A DNA stretch of 64,000 nucleotides from Lepidodermella squamata (lineage: Eukaryota; Gastrotricha). The stretch is taken from NCBI GenBank assembly GCA_047495785.1, contig JBLDXI010000031.1, positions 434,001 through 498,000 of the forward strand. Direction: 5' to 3'. The translations under genes were made by a program, and so were the position numbers. Within the stretch, counting starts at the first letter, position 1. Every line of letters begins with the position of its first letter. Positions 22,919-34,597 of the stretch are shown here, in pieces. The notes beneath the pieces are model-generated. The model had not been told where the DNA came from. It searched no databases and saw only the letters and a list, made by a program, of their open reading frames with translations.

Positions 22919-23584
22919 TATATATATACTTGGCTATTGAAAAATGGAAATAATTCAAGATAAATCAAGAAGAAAAAATTGTTTTGCAAAGTTTTCCTAA
23001 GACAGTAAATCCCACATTAATCTCGACCAACTACTGCGGCAAAAAACATTTATTGCAAACATTTTAATGGATATTGGATCGCTGGATCATAATGTTTAAA
23101 GCCGGATTCGTTGTAACCAGTTTACAATCAGCGTGCACTAAGAAACAAGGCATTTTTGGACCATTTACAATTTCGACTTAACATCGAAAAAACCTTCAGC
23201 TAAAGCTCACTTCGCTAGCGAGCTGCCATTTTATGAATTTGTTTTATGAAAGCCTCTGATCCAGAGACAATAAAGGATATAATTAATAATTGAAACTGAC
23301 CTATTCCCCATTGTTATTTAAGCTCGTTACAGAATTTACCTGACAACTAACTGCATGTATGGGAGAGTCCCGACCATTGTCACATTTTAATGAAGTTATA
23401 CGTCGTGTTTCAGTGTCAAATTCGAAATATTTCATGGCTTCGCTCGCATTCCTAAACAGTTATACATTATTAATGATGTTCTACATCTCTCTTTTTTCAC
23501 TCTGTTACAACTGACATGGGTAAATGACTTTAAAAAGCAGAGCGCTTGTCAGATTTTCATGGCTGTTTAACAAAAGCGGCGTCG
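22919..23584. other. Intergenic
   Basis: AT-rich sequence without a supported gene. It separates A3 from the decayed B copy. Confidence 0.35.
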
Positions 23585-23900
23585 AAAAAATAGCGCTATT
23601 CGTCTCGCAGCTGGAAGGAAATCGCAAGCTATACGCAGCGCCAGCAGCCCCGCATACTTTGAAAGGTCTTGTTTCGACAACGGAGTTGATGATATCACAG
23701 TAGGACACCCAATTCGAAGTTGAATTAACGGATATTATATCGTTTATCATCGTCGATGAAGTGGTCGCACTGAGAGCCGCGCAACAGAGATCGAACGAAT
23801 TAGCCGAAATTGGCGACGGAGAGGTTATCGGAGCTCCGCCCAAGCTAATATTGTAACGATATTGTAATCATGCGAAGTGAAAAATGACAATTGTTGATGA
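23585..23900 (-). pseudogene. Family B pseudogene with internal deletion
   Basis: On the minus strand the exon 2 core is recognisable (ISANSFDLCCAALSATT, VSYCDIINSVVETRPFKVCG, then YSLRFPSSCETN). The first Cys of the YC signature is replaced by Ser. At about 23860 the sequence jumps directly to the start region of exon 1, so the signal peptide, first Cys segment, first intron and front of exon 2 are deleted. No exon 3 follows. It is closest to B2. Confidence 0.8.
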
Positions 23901-24389
23901 AATTTAGGTAAGCGATATGACGGCAACTTAGAAGCTTTTAGCACCACACGAGCGAGTGCTCTGTCTTGCAGGCGACACTTTTGCACGTGTGATAAGGAAT
24001 GTGCCGTCGCTGTAAAATTAATATTCCTATTTTCGCCACTGTCGTGTGAAACTAGTCCACGCGGAATTACGGCGCCGTTTATTCTAATAACTGAGTAACT
24101 TCTTATTTATCTAAATTCATGAAGTCAGCTGTGACTCCGTCAACTTGTTTTTTCTACATCTCATTGTGTTACCACTTAAAATTTCAATCCGATGCGCACA
24201 CTGATTGGTCAATCGATCGTTCCTCGGTGCTATGACTCCCGGATGAAACATTATGAGATTTCATCCATGAGATTTTTTTGCAACAAGTGTTTGTTTTTTG
24301 CCGCAGTAATTTACCACGATTAATATGGAGTTTACGCTCGTGGAAACCCTGTTGTCGCAAGGTCATTTTTTACATGAATAGAAAATAAT
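23901..24389. promoter_or_regulatory. Retained upstream region of the decayed B copy
   Basis: The upstream sequence of the deleted gene remains aligned with those of B2 and B5: tgcacgtgtgataag-aatgtg, ccactgtcgtgtgaaactag and GGCGCCGTTTATT at 24071-24083. No family A gene lies on its right side. Confidence 0.5.
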
Positions 24390-24655
24390 GTAATAATGGC
24401 GGCCCCAGTGCTGAACTGGACGCCATTGGATCCTGCGACAAGATTGGAGCAGCAACCAGGATAGCTAGCCGAGACGTAGCGACTGGGGCAGGTAGTAAGT
24501 CTACCTGGGAAAGAATTACATTCTTTGCATTCCTTCATTGCTGGACAACCACCCGTTGCGCAATTCGTGGCAATGATCGCAACAGTTTTCGACGCTGGTC
24601 AAGCGATAGCATAGATGGCGAAGATCGCCAACAATAAGAACAACTCACAAGATGA
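24390..24655 (-). pseudogene. Family B pseudogene, exon 1 joined to exon 3
   Basis: The minus strand shows an exon-1-like part (about 24538-24655) with an in-frame TGA where the first mature Cys should be, then ASKTVAIIATNCATGGCPA. This is fused without exon 2 to an exon-3-like part (about 24395-24537: TTCPSRYVSASYPGCCSNLVAGSNGVQFSTG). It is most like B6 and B1. A deletion within an old B gene is the simplest reading. Confidence 0.75.
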
Positions 24656-24815
24656 CGCTGACTGCAAGTGGCGTAGATTACATAAAAAAGCAAATTCCGC
24701 GTCAGATTTCCGCGGCTGCTTTGAAGAGTTTATCGGCTGTTTAACGGCCTAAAAGCCCTGAAATTGAAATTTTCTAACAGTTATTTCTTCCTTTTCTTTT
24801 CAACTATTTTTCATA

Positions 24816-25346
24816 TCGCTCACCAGAGATTTATCCAGCCATCCCCTACCCATCCCCTGGACATCCCCTCAAATCGAGCGGTCATCCCCTAAATTTTAGA
24901 GACAGTAATAGTATTGTGCGATTCATGACTGATCCCGTAGGGGCGGCAGCCTTAATAGAACTTACCGCAGTCTATGAATTTAGGTATTTTCTTTTGTCGA
25001 CCTTCTCGAAACAGTTAAAACAGCACTGTTATGTTAATTTGCATATTCGAATTTAGCGTGTGACTACGATAATGAGCGCGCGCACTAATGCTGGTTGCGT
25101 AACTGGTATTGCGTGCCGCATTTTGAGCGACAAATTTGAGCGCGCACACCGCACACTCGAATAAAAAGCCGCGCAACACGAAGAAAAGTGAAATAGCGCG
25201 CAATTTCTCTCATAAAATAATGTAATATAATAGAAATATAGGGGCATAAAGTGATTATCCGCGAGCGAGCGCCATAACATCCAAAACCCCTTAATTTTGT
25301 AACCCATCCCCTCAGACAAAAAGCTGGATAAACCCCTGTCGCTCAC
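24816..25346. mobile_element. hAT-type non-autonomous element
   Basis: The element 24824-25338 (515 bp) has inverted ends CAGAGATTTATCCAGC and CAGGGGTTTATCCAGC (the second read in reverse complement). It is flanked on both sides by the identical 8-bp word TCGCTCAC (24816-24823 and 25339-25346). An 8-bp duplication with CAG-starting ends is the hAT hallmark. The left end carries several catcccct words. No transposase is encoded. Confidence 0.9.
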
Positions 25347-25496
25347 TACTCGCGATGCTCGCATGGAAGCTGAATCGTTGGGATGACATTCCATCTCAAA
25401 AAAGACAATTTTCCAATTGAAAAATTATTATAGCTTGTAATTGCCACAGATGTCATAGCTGATGCCACTCATTAGAATCCATTAGATGTCTACCGT

Positions 25497-26290
25497 TTAG
25501 GAGCCTCTCGTACATTTCTCGGCCACAAATGCTCCGGCTGTTGCTGTGATAGCTGTGTTGCTGAACGTGACGCCGTTGGTTCCGAGAACGAGAGATGAGC
25601 AGCACTTAGAATAGGTAGAATGAGTGTATTGTGCGTTAGGAACTGTATCAGTCTACAAAGGAGCCCCTTCCTCAAATTAGAGCAGCTACGTAATATTTAA
25701 TTCGAAAACGTACACTTGTTGTTGCTATAGTATCGGCTGATTTCTCGCAGCTGGAAGGAAATCGCACGCAATATGTCGCACCGGCATTTCCGCAAACTTT
25801 GAAAGGAGCCGTGTCGGTAACGGAGCTGATGATACCACAGTAAGGCACCCATGTTAAATTAACCGGTATTATATCGTTTATCATTGTAGAAGCGGTTCCG
25901 CCGAGAGCAGCGCAACAAAGGTCGAACGAGGTCGCTGAAATGGATGACGGAGAGATGATCGGAGCACCGCCCAAGTTGCAAACGCCCTTGCTAGTGCAAT
26001 ACTTGAGAATTTGTGTGACAGGTCCAGTTCCTATCGTTACGACTGTGCAAGTGGCAAACGATGTCTGGGGCAAATTTCCTTAATCAAATTTCCAAACGGT
26101 TACACGTAAGACTCACGATTGGTGTCTGGCAAGTCTGTGTCGTCAAAGCGCAGGTATTAGACGCAAAACATGCCGTGTTCGCCGGGCAAATACCCGTTGC
26201 GCAATTCGTGCTTGTAACAGATGTCGAAGGTGGACAAGCGACAGCTGAGCAAGCGATGCACGCCAAGCCCAATAAGACTGTAACAATCAT
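25497..26290 (-). CDS. Secreted cysteine-rich protein, family B, copy 5
   Basis: Exons on the minus strand: 26117-26290, 25714-26064, 25497-25652, 226 residues. The signal peptide MIVTVLLGLACIACSAVA precedes CPPSTSVTSTNCATGICPANTAC. Exon 2 has TSFATCTVVTIG, FDLCCAALGG and YCVRFPSSCEK. Exon 3 starts TDTVPNAQYTHSTYSKCC and ends AEKCTRGS. All splice sites are standard and frames are open, so it is probably functional. It is closest to B2 and lies head-to-head with A4, across 867 bp. Function unknown. Confidence 0.85.
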
Positions 26291-27157
26291 TTGAATTGAA
26301 AAATTAAAATTGTAGATGAAGCTTTAGGTGAGCAATTCAGCGGCAACTTGAAGAGCTTTTAATACCGCACGAGTCGGGTACTTTGTTGCAGACAACTTTT
26401 TGAACGTGTCAGTATGAAAGTGTCGCCATTCAATTCATGTTACTATTTCCGCCAATGTCGTGTGAAACGAGGACACGCGGAATTACGGCGCCGTTTATTC
26501 TACTCTAAATGAGTACCTATTTTTATTAAATAAATGAATAAAAACAGTTGTGACTCGTGACTCCGCCACCTTGTCATTTCTACATCTTTGTTCAGATATG
26601 AGTCTGGTATCCATTGAAGATTTTATCGCCGAGAGCGAAGTACCGCTACCAGTTCCATCGGTCCGTACGGTGAGCTTATTCACAGACCAGAGGGGGACCC
26701 TTATGTCGATTTTTCCAGTCCCTACCAGTTCTGCAGTCCTACTTCGCTCTATGTTTTATCGTTTTAGTCTGTGTTGGAGTTCGAGTTCTGTGTTCGAGGC
26801 AGTCTGTGTTAGAAAGAATTTCATATTTTTGTCAATATCGATATAAATGTTTTAGTATTCGCTAATAAATTCTTAAGCTCGCCTATTCCTTTATTCCATG
26901 ATTTAAGAATTTCCTGCTGATACTGAACATCTACGGCTCTAAAATTGGAATTTCATTATGTCCAGGCAGATTTCTAGGACCCCAAAATAATCTGGATAAT
27001 AGACCATATTTTCATAGTGGAATCTCGTAAAAGCAATAATATTATTATACGTTGATTAACTTTCATATAGTTATCGAATAGATTAGATGAGTTATCTTAT
27101 ATAGCATACTGACACGTCGGGAAGAATTTAACTTCTCGCCTCTCTGCACTACCTAGC
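26291..27157. promoter_or_regulatory. Divergent promoter region, pair 5
   Basis: The B side is conserved with B2 and with the decayed copy: aacgtgtcagtatgaa, gccaatgtcgtgtgaaac and GGCGCCGTTTATT at 26487-26499. The A side shares gattagatgagttatctta and tcgggaagaattta with A2. Between about 26600 and 26900 lies sequence with no recognised gene, possibly an insertion. Confidence 0.5.
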
Positions 27158-27991
27158 ATGGCTAGGCAGAATAAGTTGCTCAGTCATCAGATAGCCGTTC
27201 AGACATTTCACCTCATTATAAGGAAATATTCTTTCTGCCTTTTCACTAATTTGATTGTGACATGCCTGAGTGGCATATCGTTAGCCTGCCCCGCCTCCAC
27301 AACTGCTGCTACAAGCTGCGCGGTAGGCGTTTGCCAATCGGGCCAATCGTGCCGAGCTGTCAACCAGTATAAGTGGCCAAAGTTGTTCAGACGTGTGTTC
27401 TTTCCTATACTAAAGTTCACACCGTGGCATAACTTTCATTAATTATTATAGAATTTCATGTCATGTCGTGTGGCTACTGTCGGCGGAACTGGTGTCGGTT
27501 TGACGGAGGCTAACGGCATCAGATATTGCACGCTGGTCAGAACTTGCGCCCTGGGTGGCAGTACGATTGCGCAGACCTACAACAGCTTCGATGCATGCTG
27601 CACGGGAATAACTGCTCAGATTTGGGACATTTTCATTGTCAGCGGACAAAAAATTCATGCCTGCCTCAGTCCCACAACAGCCGATTCCACGCCATATAAA
27701 GTCTGCAGTAATGGCGATAATCCTTACTGCCTGCGCTTTCCTTCGTCTTGCGAACTTTTCTCCACAATCAGCTCCACACTGGTGAATTTTTATTCTGAAT
27801 AAACTGTAGCCGTTTATTAGACTTTGATAATATGATAGACTGACACACTACCGAATGGTATTAACCAGTACTCCACTTTTTCTCTATGCTGCGGACGATT
27901 GAACAAAGGTTCGCCCGGAATAACTTATTCAGATTCGGCATCATCCGCAACCTATGGCGGTTTCACGGTCGACAAATGCATGAAAGCGTAA
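27158..27991 (+). pseudogene. Family A copy 4, frameshifted in exon 1
   Basis: Exon 1 (from ATG 27158) has FTNLIVTCLSGISLA and CPASTTAATSCAVGVCQSGQSCRAVNQ. Then five bases (expected TGCGATATAAGT, found TATAAGT at 27369) are missing, which shifts the frame and loses a Cys. The donor has also changed to gtgtgt. Exons 2 (27452-27781) and 3 (27839-27991) are fully open, with all signatures (CRVATVGGTGVGL, FDACCTG, YCLRFPSSCE, VDKCMKA). Either this is a recent pseudogene, or a shifted splice site rescues the frame. Confidence 0.75.
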
Positions 27992-28441
27992 AAAAGATCA
28001 AGAGAGAGGTCGGCTTCAGGATACAAGATTACGGCATATACTTCACTCCAATTTTCTCACTCTGCACTAGCAGGGATGATCCCCATATTATTTCTCCCTG
28101 TCCCGTTACTTTGCTCTCTATGTTGAGGGTATTTCGATAAATGATATATAAATGGTTTTTTAATTTTGGGGGCGAATAAGAGAAATAAATAACTTCGACA
28201 TACATACTTCATTTTTTCAATTAATATACAATATTCGACTGTACATCTTATAGGTAACGATGGACGCAGGCCTGAGGCGCGAATATCCGTCTAGATCCAC
28301 CGATAGCACCCGGAAATTGTTCACCTATTCGAACTGCTTATTATTTGTGTCCATCTTTTTATTCTCTAAAAATTATCGGAAAATGACTAAAATTGAGTTG
28401 TGTTAACTATTTTTGCAGATTAACTCGGTTTTACTTGTGTT
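27992..28441. other. Intergenic, convergent 3' ends
   Basis: No gene seen. It lies between the 3' ends of A4 and B6; an agaaataaataac stretch near 28180 may supply polyadenylation for A4. Confidence 0.35.
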
Positions 28442-29214
28442 TCAGGCCCCTCTGGTGCATTTCTCAACATGGAAAGCGCCCACTGTTGACGTGGCGGCCC
28501 CGTTGCTGAATTGGACGCCATTGAATGCTGCGACAAGGTTGGAGCAGCAACCGGCATAGCTAGCCGAGACTAAACTGCCAAAAGAGGCAGGGAGTACATC
28601 TGCCTGTATAAAATTCGTTCATAAAAAATTAGAATTGCACAGAAAACGAACTATAGTAGCAGAGACTGCAGCACTGTTCGTCTCACAGCTGGATGGGAAT
28701 CGCAAGCAGTACGCAGCGCCAGCAGAACCACATACTTTGAACGGCGTCGCATCAGTACCAAGGACACCACAGTAGGACACCCACGTTGAATTGACCGATA
28801 TGACATCGTATATCGTCGTCGTCGCGGTGCCACCAAGATACGAGCAGCAAAGATCGAACGAAGTCGCCGCAGCTCCCGTCGAGGCGCCGCCCATATTACA
28901 CAAGCCCGATCTTGTGCAGTATTTGAGGGTGGCTGCCACAGGAGCAGCTCCAATCGTCTGAACTGAGCAAATGATAAAAAGTGTCTAGAACAACAAGCCT
29001 GTTGAGCATATCCTCCTGAAATGTTTGAATAGTGACTCACGGTTGGTGATTGACAAGTCTGTCTCGCCAACGCACAGGTGTCATCCGTATTACAGACTTG
29101 ACTTGCTGGGCAAATGCCTGTAGCACAATTTGTGCTAGCGGCAGTTGTTGAAGATGGGCAGGCTATGGCGGAGCTAACAAGGTATGCCAATATCCAGTAG
29201 AGAGTGGGAATCAT
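28442..29214 (-). CDS. Secreted cysteine-rich protein, family B, copy 6
   Basis: Exons on the minus strand: 29041-29214, 28652-28984, 28442-28603, 222 residues. The signal peptide MIPTLYWILAYLVSSAIA precedes CPSSTTAASTNCATGICPASQVC. Exon 2 has TLFIICSVQTIG, FDLCCSYLGG, DVISVNSTWVSYC and YCLRFPSSCET. Exon 3 starts ADVLPASFGSLVSASYAGCC and ends VEKCTRGA. The second intron has a weak donor (GTTCGT). It is closest to B1 and head-to-head with A5, across about 300 bp. Confidence 0.85.
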
Positions 29215-29516
29215 TTGTAGCTGAGAGTTTGAAAAGCGGAAGTTGAAGAGTAAATCTAACAGTTTGGCAGCAGCTCTTAACAGCTTTTAACAGCACAAGA
29301 GAGAGAATCTCTCGACACGTGTGGATGTTGCGAGATCTCGTGCCATTATCAATGTGTCATCGCTATATTAATTGGTATCCGCTTTGCCGTGTGAGACGAG
29401 AGCAAACAAGGTAACGTGAAGAATCATTGCGGCACATATTCTATTCATAACTGAGTGTGTATATTTTGATTAAAAACACGAGTCGGTTGCTAACGAGTCG
29501 TTGGAAGCCTTATCAT
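29215..29516. promoter_or_regulatory. Shared divergent promoter region, pair 6
   Basis: A short gap between the B6 and A5 starts, with gtgtcatcgctatattaatt near 29350, gccgtgtgagacgagag near 29391 and gcggcacatattctatt near 29439. These correspond to the conserved blocks of the other pairs but are weaker. Confidence 0.5.
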
Positions 29517-30342
29517 ATGGCTTTCTACGGCTACCAACAGGCGAGTCGAAAGCTTTTTTATTGTCATTTTCAGCAATATTTTCTGCTGCAGTACGCTATC
29601 TTGCTAGCCTCATGCCTTGTTGAAGCATCAATCGCCTGCCCTGCCTCCACGACTACTCCTACAAGTTGTGCGACTGGTGTTTGCCAATCGGGACAATCGT
29701 GCCGAACCATCAACCAGTGCGATATTAGCGGCCAGAGTTGCGCAGATGTGAGTTCTTCCTTATTCAAGTCTTCATTTCGGTAAACAGCGTGACATACCAC
29801 TAGAATTACATGTCGTGCCGTGTGGCTACCATCGGCGGAACTGGCGTCGGTTTGACGGAAGCTAACGGCATCAGGTATTGCACGTACATCAAATCATGCG
29901 CTCTCGGTGGCAGCACTATTGCGCAGACCTACAACAGCTTCGAGGCGTGCTGCACAGGGATAACTGCTCAAATCTGGGACGTTTTCACAGTCAACGGGCG
30001 GAAAATCGAGGCCTGCCTCAGTCCCACAACAGCCGATACCACACCCTATAAAATCTGCGCTGGCGCTAACCCATACTGCTTGCGTTTTCCTTCGTCTTGT
30101 GAAACGAGTTCATCCGTGATGAGCTCAACAGCGGTGAGAGTTTATGAGAGTTTCATCTTGTTATTTCTAGATCCCTTTAATAAAGACAGGCCGACTCGGC
30201 ACCTGCTGGAACCCTTTCTTACAGCTCATATGCTATGTGCTGTGCGCGCCTGAACAAAGGCGCGCCTGGTATAACATATTCCTACTCGGCAACATCAGCC
30301 ACTTACGGCAGTTTCGCCGTCGACAAATGCTCTAAAGCATAA
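29517..30342 (+). CDS. Secreted cysteine-rich protein, family A, copy 5
   Basis: Exons: 29517-29747, 29804-30133, 30190-30342, 237 residues. The first ATG in frame gives MAFYGYQQASRK and then the hydrophobic stretch LLQYAILLASCLVEASIA before CPASTTTPTSCATGVCQSGQSC. Exon 2 has CRVATIGGTGVGL, FEACCTG, IWDVFTVNGRKIEAC and YCLRFPSSCET. Exon 3 has AMCCARLNKGAPG and ends VDKCSKA. All introns are 54-56 bp. It is the last of the pair array. Confidence 0.85.
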
Positions 30343-31799
30343 CTATATTATGCAAGATCGAGAAAGGCCTACTAATAACGTGTACTATTAGCTTGCGGCA
30401 ACCTTCATTCTATTTTTCTCCTTTTGAAGTGGACGCTTGGAAGTTTGGAGTAAATATTTTCTCATCAATGAACCTTTTTCTCCCTCATCGTCCCATCATT
30501 GTATCATTAATATCCTTGCGGCTGATACAAATTTATCGAACTGAAATACGCGCCTTACTCAGTGGCTTCATGCTTATCTGGAATCATGACCCAAGTAATT
30601 CCAACGTGGTTCGTGGTGTATCAGAAGAAATGCTGCCCGAAATCAATGTCATTTTAATGCTTGATCCAACAAACCACGTTGAATGGCTCATCGCTCATTG
30701 AGAATCTTTCCGAAGATGAATATCAAAGTTGAACTGATCTTCACTTGGTATTCATTCGACGCTAATTGTGCTATATTTGTAATGACAACAATAAAATGTC
30801 TCTGAAACATATTCTTCCAACTCGGTCAAAGATCAGCAGGGAAATATTTATTGCAATGCAAACGGCCTATTTCCTGTTTCTCGAAAAAATCTTAAACTTT
30901 TTCAAAACTAACAATGCCAAATACATCTTTCCTATAAATACAGTGATGTTATTGACGGTATATCGGGAAAGGTATCGCGTGGTAGCTCGTTCAATTGATT
31001 GCATCCTCTTACATCCTTCGAAAAGGTGCCTTTTCGACCTGGTTCTTCGACGGTTTTTCGAGCTGTAGTTCATGACGGTGTTTCTCGCCCGCTGCCGTCT
31101 CTGCCTTCGAGTGGATTTGTTCTGTCCCCCGAGCTGCATTTTTGTTTCGTGGTAATCCAATGCGAATCTAAACTGTAATCAAAGGACCTCATCAAACCTA
31201 ATCACTTTGAGTGCAGCTATCATAGAAACTACCCCGATCAGACGTAACTGATTGCTTTTAGCGTCTGATTGAGATGCATTATCTGAATGAGGTTAACGTG
31301 TGCAATCAACAAAGATCGAAATGCTTTTCAGACCTGCCCTGATCACGTTAGAAAAATGTCAAATGAATCCCGTTTGCCGGTGTCAGATCCTTTGAGGCTA
31401 CCGGCACCGAAAATCTTTTGGATTAAAATTGAATGAGTAGAAAAATATTACCGATTGCTGCTAGACTTACATATTCTTTTGTGCCAGCCAAACTGTTTGT
31501 CGGCATTTCCAGATTAGTTTTCAAATTAGGTTTTCGAATATACATGTTTTCGTCAATAATAACAGTTCAAGTCGGGGCAGACGTTTTGTTTCCTGCTAAT
31601 TATCACGTTTTATACTTCCATGCAGCCAAATTCTCAGCATAAGTTTGTTTATCGGACCTGTGTCTGCTATCGATTTGGCTTAGTTACCAGAATTAGATGT
31701 TTGGGTGGCATGCATCGCTCTATTTAAGGCTAGAAATGGTCTTGACAGTTATTTTGAACTCTTTTTAGCGATTATCTAACACAAGCTGACTTGAGTGCC
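30343..31799. other. Intergenic between the pair array and a receptor
   Basis: No supported gene in 1.46 kb. Several open stretches lack an ATG context, splice logic or similarity to anything here. The right 200 bp share CTGCTAAT-ATCACGTTT (about 31593) with the upstream region of the receptor at 833. Confidence 0.4.
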
Positions 31800-34597
31800 A
31801 TGGAATTGAGATTAAGATATTGGCTGCTTTTACAAATGCTTATTAATCTTGCAGTATCGAAGTTGCCATTTCGAGGCCCAATGCCAAAGATCATCACTTC
31901 TTCGGCTTTTGCTAATGAAACGCTAAACAGCGCCACGAACAATCGGAAAATTATCAAACTGATGTCAACCATCAATTACGCGAGTCCATTATTCGCCCTC
32001 GGTACTATGTGCACTGAGTCGATTCGAATGGCCCTTGATAACATGCGGCAACTCCCGAACTTTCTCGAAGATTATGAAATCGTTATTGAACCCTACGAAG
32101 ATTACGTAAGTTGGTGCTTGGGAAGTTCATCAAAATGTTGGTTCTTTCGTTGTCTTTAGTGTGCGCGACAATTCACAGTTTCAGCCTATGTCTCATTTCT
32201 TCAAAGGGCCGTTCTACCTGGAAGTAATGTTTTCCCTCTCACTCTAGCTTCATTTTGTCCTGGAAACAGCCATACTGGAATGATTTCTGTACACCACAAC
32301 GTTCTCCAAGTAAGAACTCACCTTTAATACATTTCTATTCATGATTCAGACATTTCTATTAGCTTACCGAGGTCAGCGCAGCTCCGGAAACCTACAACAA
32401 CCGTCAGCTGTATCGGAATCTGTACCTCATGATGCCGTCTCCGAGCGCTGCCGTAGAATCCGTGGCCTGGTTTTGTCTGAAGATGGGCTGGACACGGCTT
32501 TTCATGTTCTCAGAGAACGTCGACTACGCCATTGAACACGAATCACGAATCATCGCTGAATTCGACCGACTCAATGTTACCTACTCGTTTCAATCAGTCA
32601 AAATCCCGTTTCAGGGCGGTTTACCTCCAGATTCTGAGGCTTTGGAGAGAGGAATTGGGGAACTTGCTGCTTTGAAGCCTAGGATCATGCTGTTTGAGAT
32701 GACAATCTTCTCTCGAGTCGCATGTTGGCTGCATCGATATGGAATTTATGGTCCTAACTACGTCATCTTGATCACAAGTGGCGGGCTCTTTGAAGAAAAT
32801 GATTTTCTTAGATTTATGCCTTGGTGTACCCCACAGATGCTTCGTGACGTTCTCCAAAGCATCATTAGTTTCAGTTACTCGAATGTTATGAATAGTATGT
32901 CTGATGGCGGATTGTCTTACAAAGACTTTACTGGAACGTCGGGCAAGGAATTCGACGAAAAACTCAAACTAATTATCGAAAGTCCTGAGAGGCAACCTGT
33001 TTGGTTCTTTTGGAGGTCATTTTGCTACGACAGCGTCATAGCAGCAGGCTACGTCCTCAATGCGACCGAGTCTGTTCTGAAATCACGTAATCAGTCGCTA
33101 ATTGATTGGATAATGCCGTCGCAGAACTTTCAAAATAACGGAGGCGATATTGTCGACATTATGAAATCAATCCTAGACAAAATGCAACTGCGCACGCTCC
33201 TAGGCGAGGTGACATTCGATCACAGAATGAGGTTCGCCTACTCGCAGATCCAGGTAAGTGAGACGGAAAAAAGCTACGCTAATCAACAGCTGCCGAGACT
33301 TGTTCCTATTCCGGTTGCGATATATAACGTTGATGAGAATAACACAAAATCTATTGAATTTGGTCCTCAAAAAGTTATTTGGAGAACTTGGAATGGAAAA
33401 GCGCCAGAAGATCGACTGAAAGTTGTACAGGTTGAAAAACCAGTTTTAGACCAAGCATCATATGGAGTACTGACATGCCTAGGATGCATCGAATCCTTTC
33501 TCTTAATCCTTCTTCTCGTCGGAACTGTAATGTCTGTGGTATCAAAATCTGAAGGGAATAGGAATTTTGAAGCAAAGTGCTGTAGTATGGTCATGATAAT
33601 TTCCGATTTGCTGCTGTTAAGTTACATTTTATGCCAGCCTCAGGATCCTATCCCTTCGATCCTCCGTTCAAGCTGCATGCTATCATATGCGCTCCTCGTC
33701 TTTGGTTTGGGAGGGATTTTCTTCAGCTTCATGGCGAAGTTCGAGGTAGCTTCATCCTCTATCAGCATTCCTGCGACTAGAGGTAGACTTCAGTCTTACG
33801 CAGCTAAGGATTTTAAACCCAGAGGAAGCAGTGTTCATTTCAGTGAATATTCAACAGATCAAGAGAGGATATCCGTGATACCAGCCAATCAAGCTTCCAG
33901 CTTGAAACGGAAGTTGTTTATATCAGGGTTCGGCGAAATTGGGCTATTTTCATGGCTACTTCTAGCTTGGTTCGTGGCTAGCCCTTTTGAAATAAAAACT
34001 CGAACATTGGACTACGTCGAAGATGCTAGGGACCCTGCCCTGGCTTATCTTTACCTGAGGAAGGAATGCTCTATCCCTGGGGATAAAGTTACCTATGGCA
34101 TAGTTGGAGTTTTAGCCGTCATACTTTCAGCATTCATCCTGAGGTGTTGCCAACTTATTCTTGGACTAAATCGGGTAAGTTTTTTAATTTCCGTTAAGCC
34201 TGGAATAATCTTCACTTCTTTACAACAGAGGAAGAGCTCTCAGAGCAAATTGATGTCAAACTGCTTCTACGGCAGTGTCATATTGATTGGATGTGCTTGT
34301 CTGGTATGTGGCGCCATCTTTAGCGACAATCAAGCTCATCTTCGAATATCGCTGTCCGCTTTCGTTCTGATTCTGCCGCTCATTAACTCGGCCCCGTTAT
34401 TGCAGGAGCTCATCGGCCAGGGAAGGAAAGTTGCTGAGTTGCCTGAGCCCGTTACGGCATTGCGACGGAGAACAATTTCTAATGGGCGAAGGAGTAGCCA
34501 GCAACCTGAGCAGGCTAATTTCAGCGACGTTGCCGGTAATCCTAGCGAAGCAAGAAGAAGTAGCAAGAAATTCAGCGGTTTTCCAGCTTTAAGCTGA
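31800..34597 (+). CDS. GABA-B-like class C GPCR, best-preserved copy
   Basis: Exons: 31800-32105, 32160-32309, 32363-34174, 34229-34597, 878 residues. Signal peptide MELRLRYWLLLQMLINLAVS. The bilobed head includes FALGTMCTESIRMALDNM, FCPGNSHTGMISVHHNVLQ, MKMGW-type LKMGWTRLFMFSENVDY and FCYDSVIAAGYVLNAT. The seven helices start near residue 518 (SYGVLTCLGCIESFLLILLL) and end near ISLSAFVLILPLINS. The cytoplasmic tail is about 65 residues and Ser/Arg-rich. The last intron (34175-34228, 54 bp) is a multiple of three and has no stop, so retention would add 18 residues between helices 5 and 6. It is the closest paralogue of the gene at 833. Its exon 3 start is identical to that of the gene at 41696. 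Ligand unknown. Confidence 0.9.

Noticed and set aside
26600-26900. LTR-like or coding stretch between B5 and A4
   Set aside because: Open frames start without context and no terminal repeats or retroviral-type motifs are visible.
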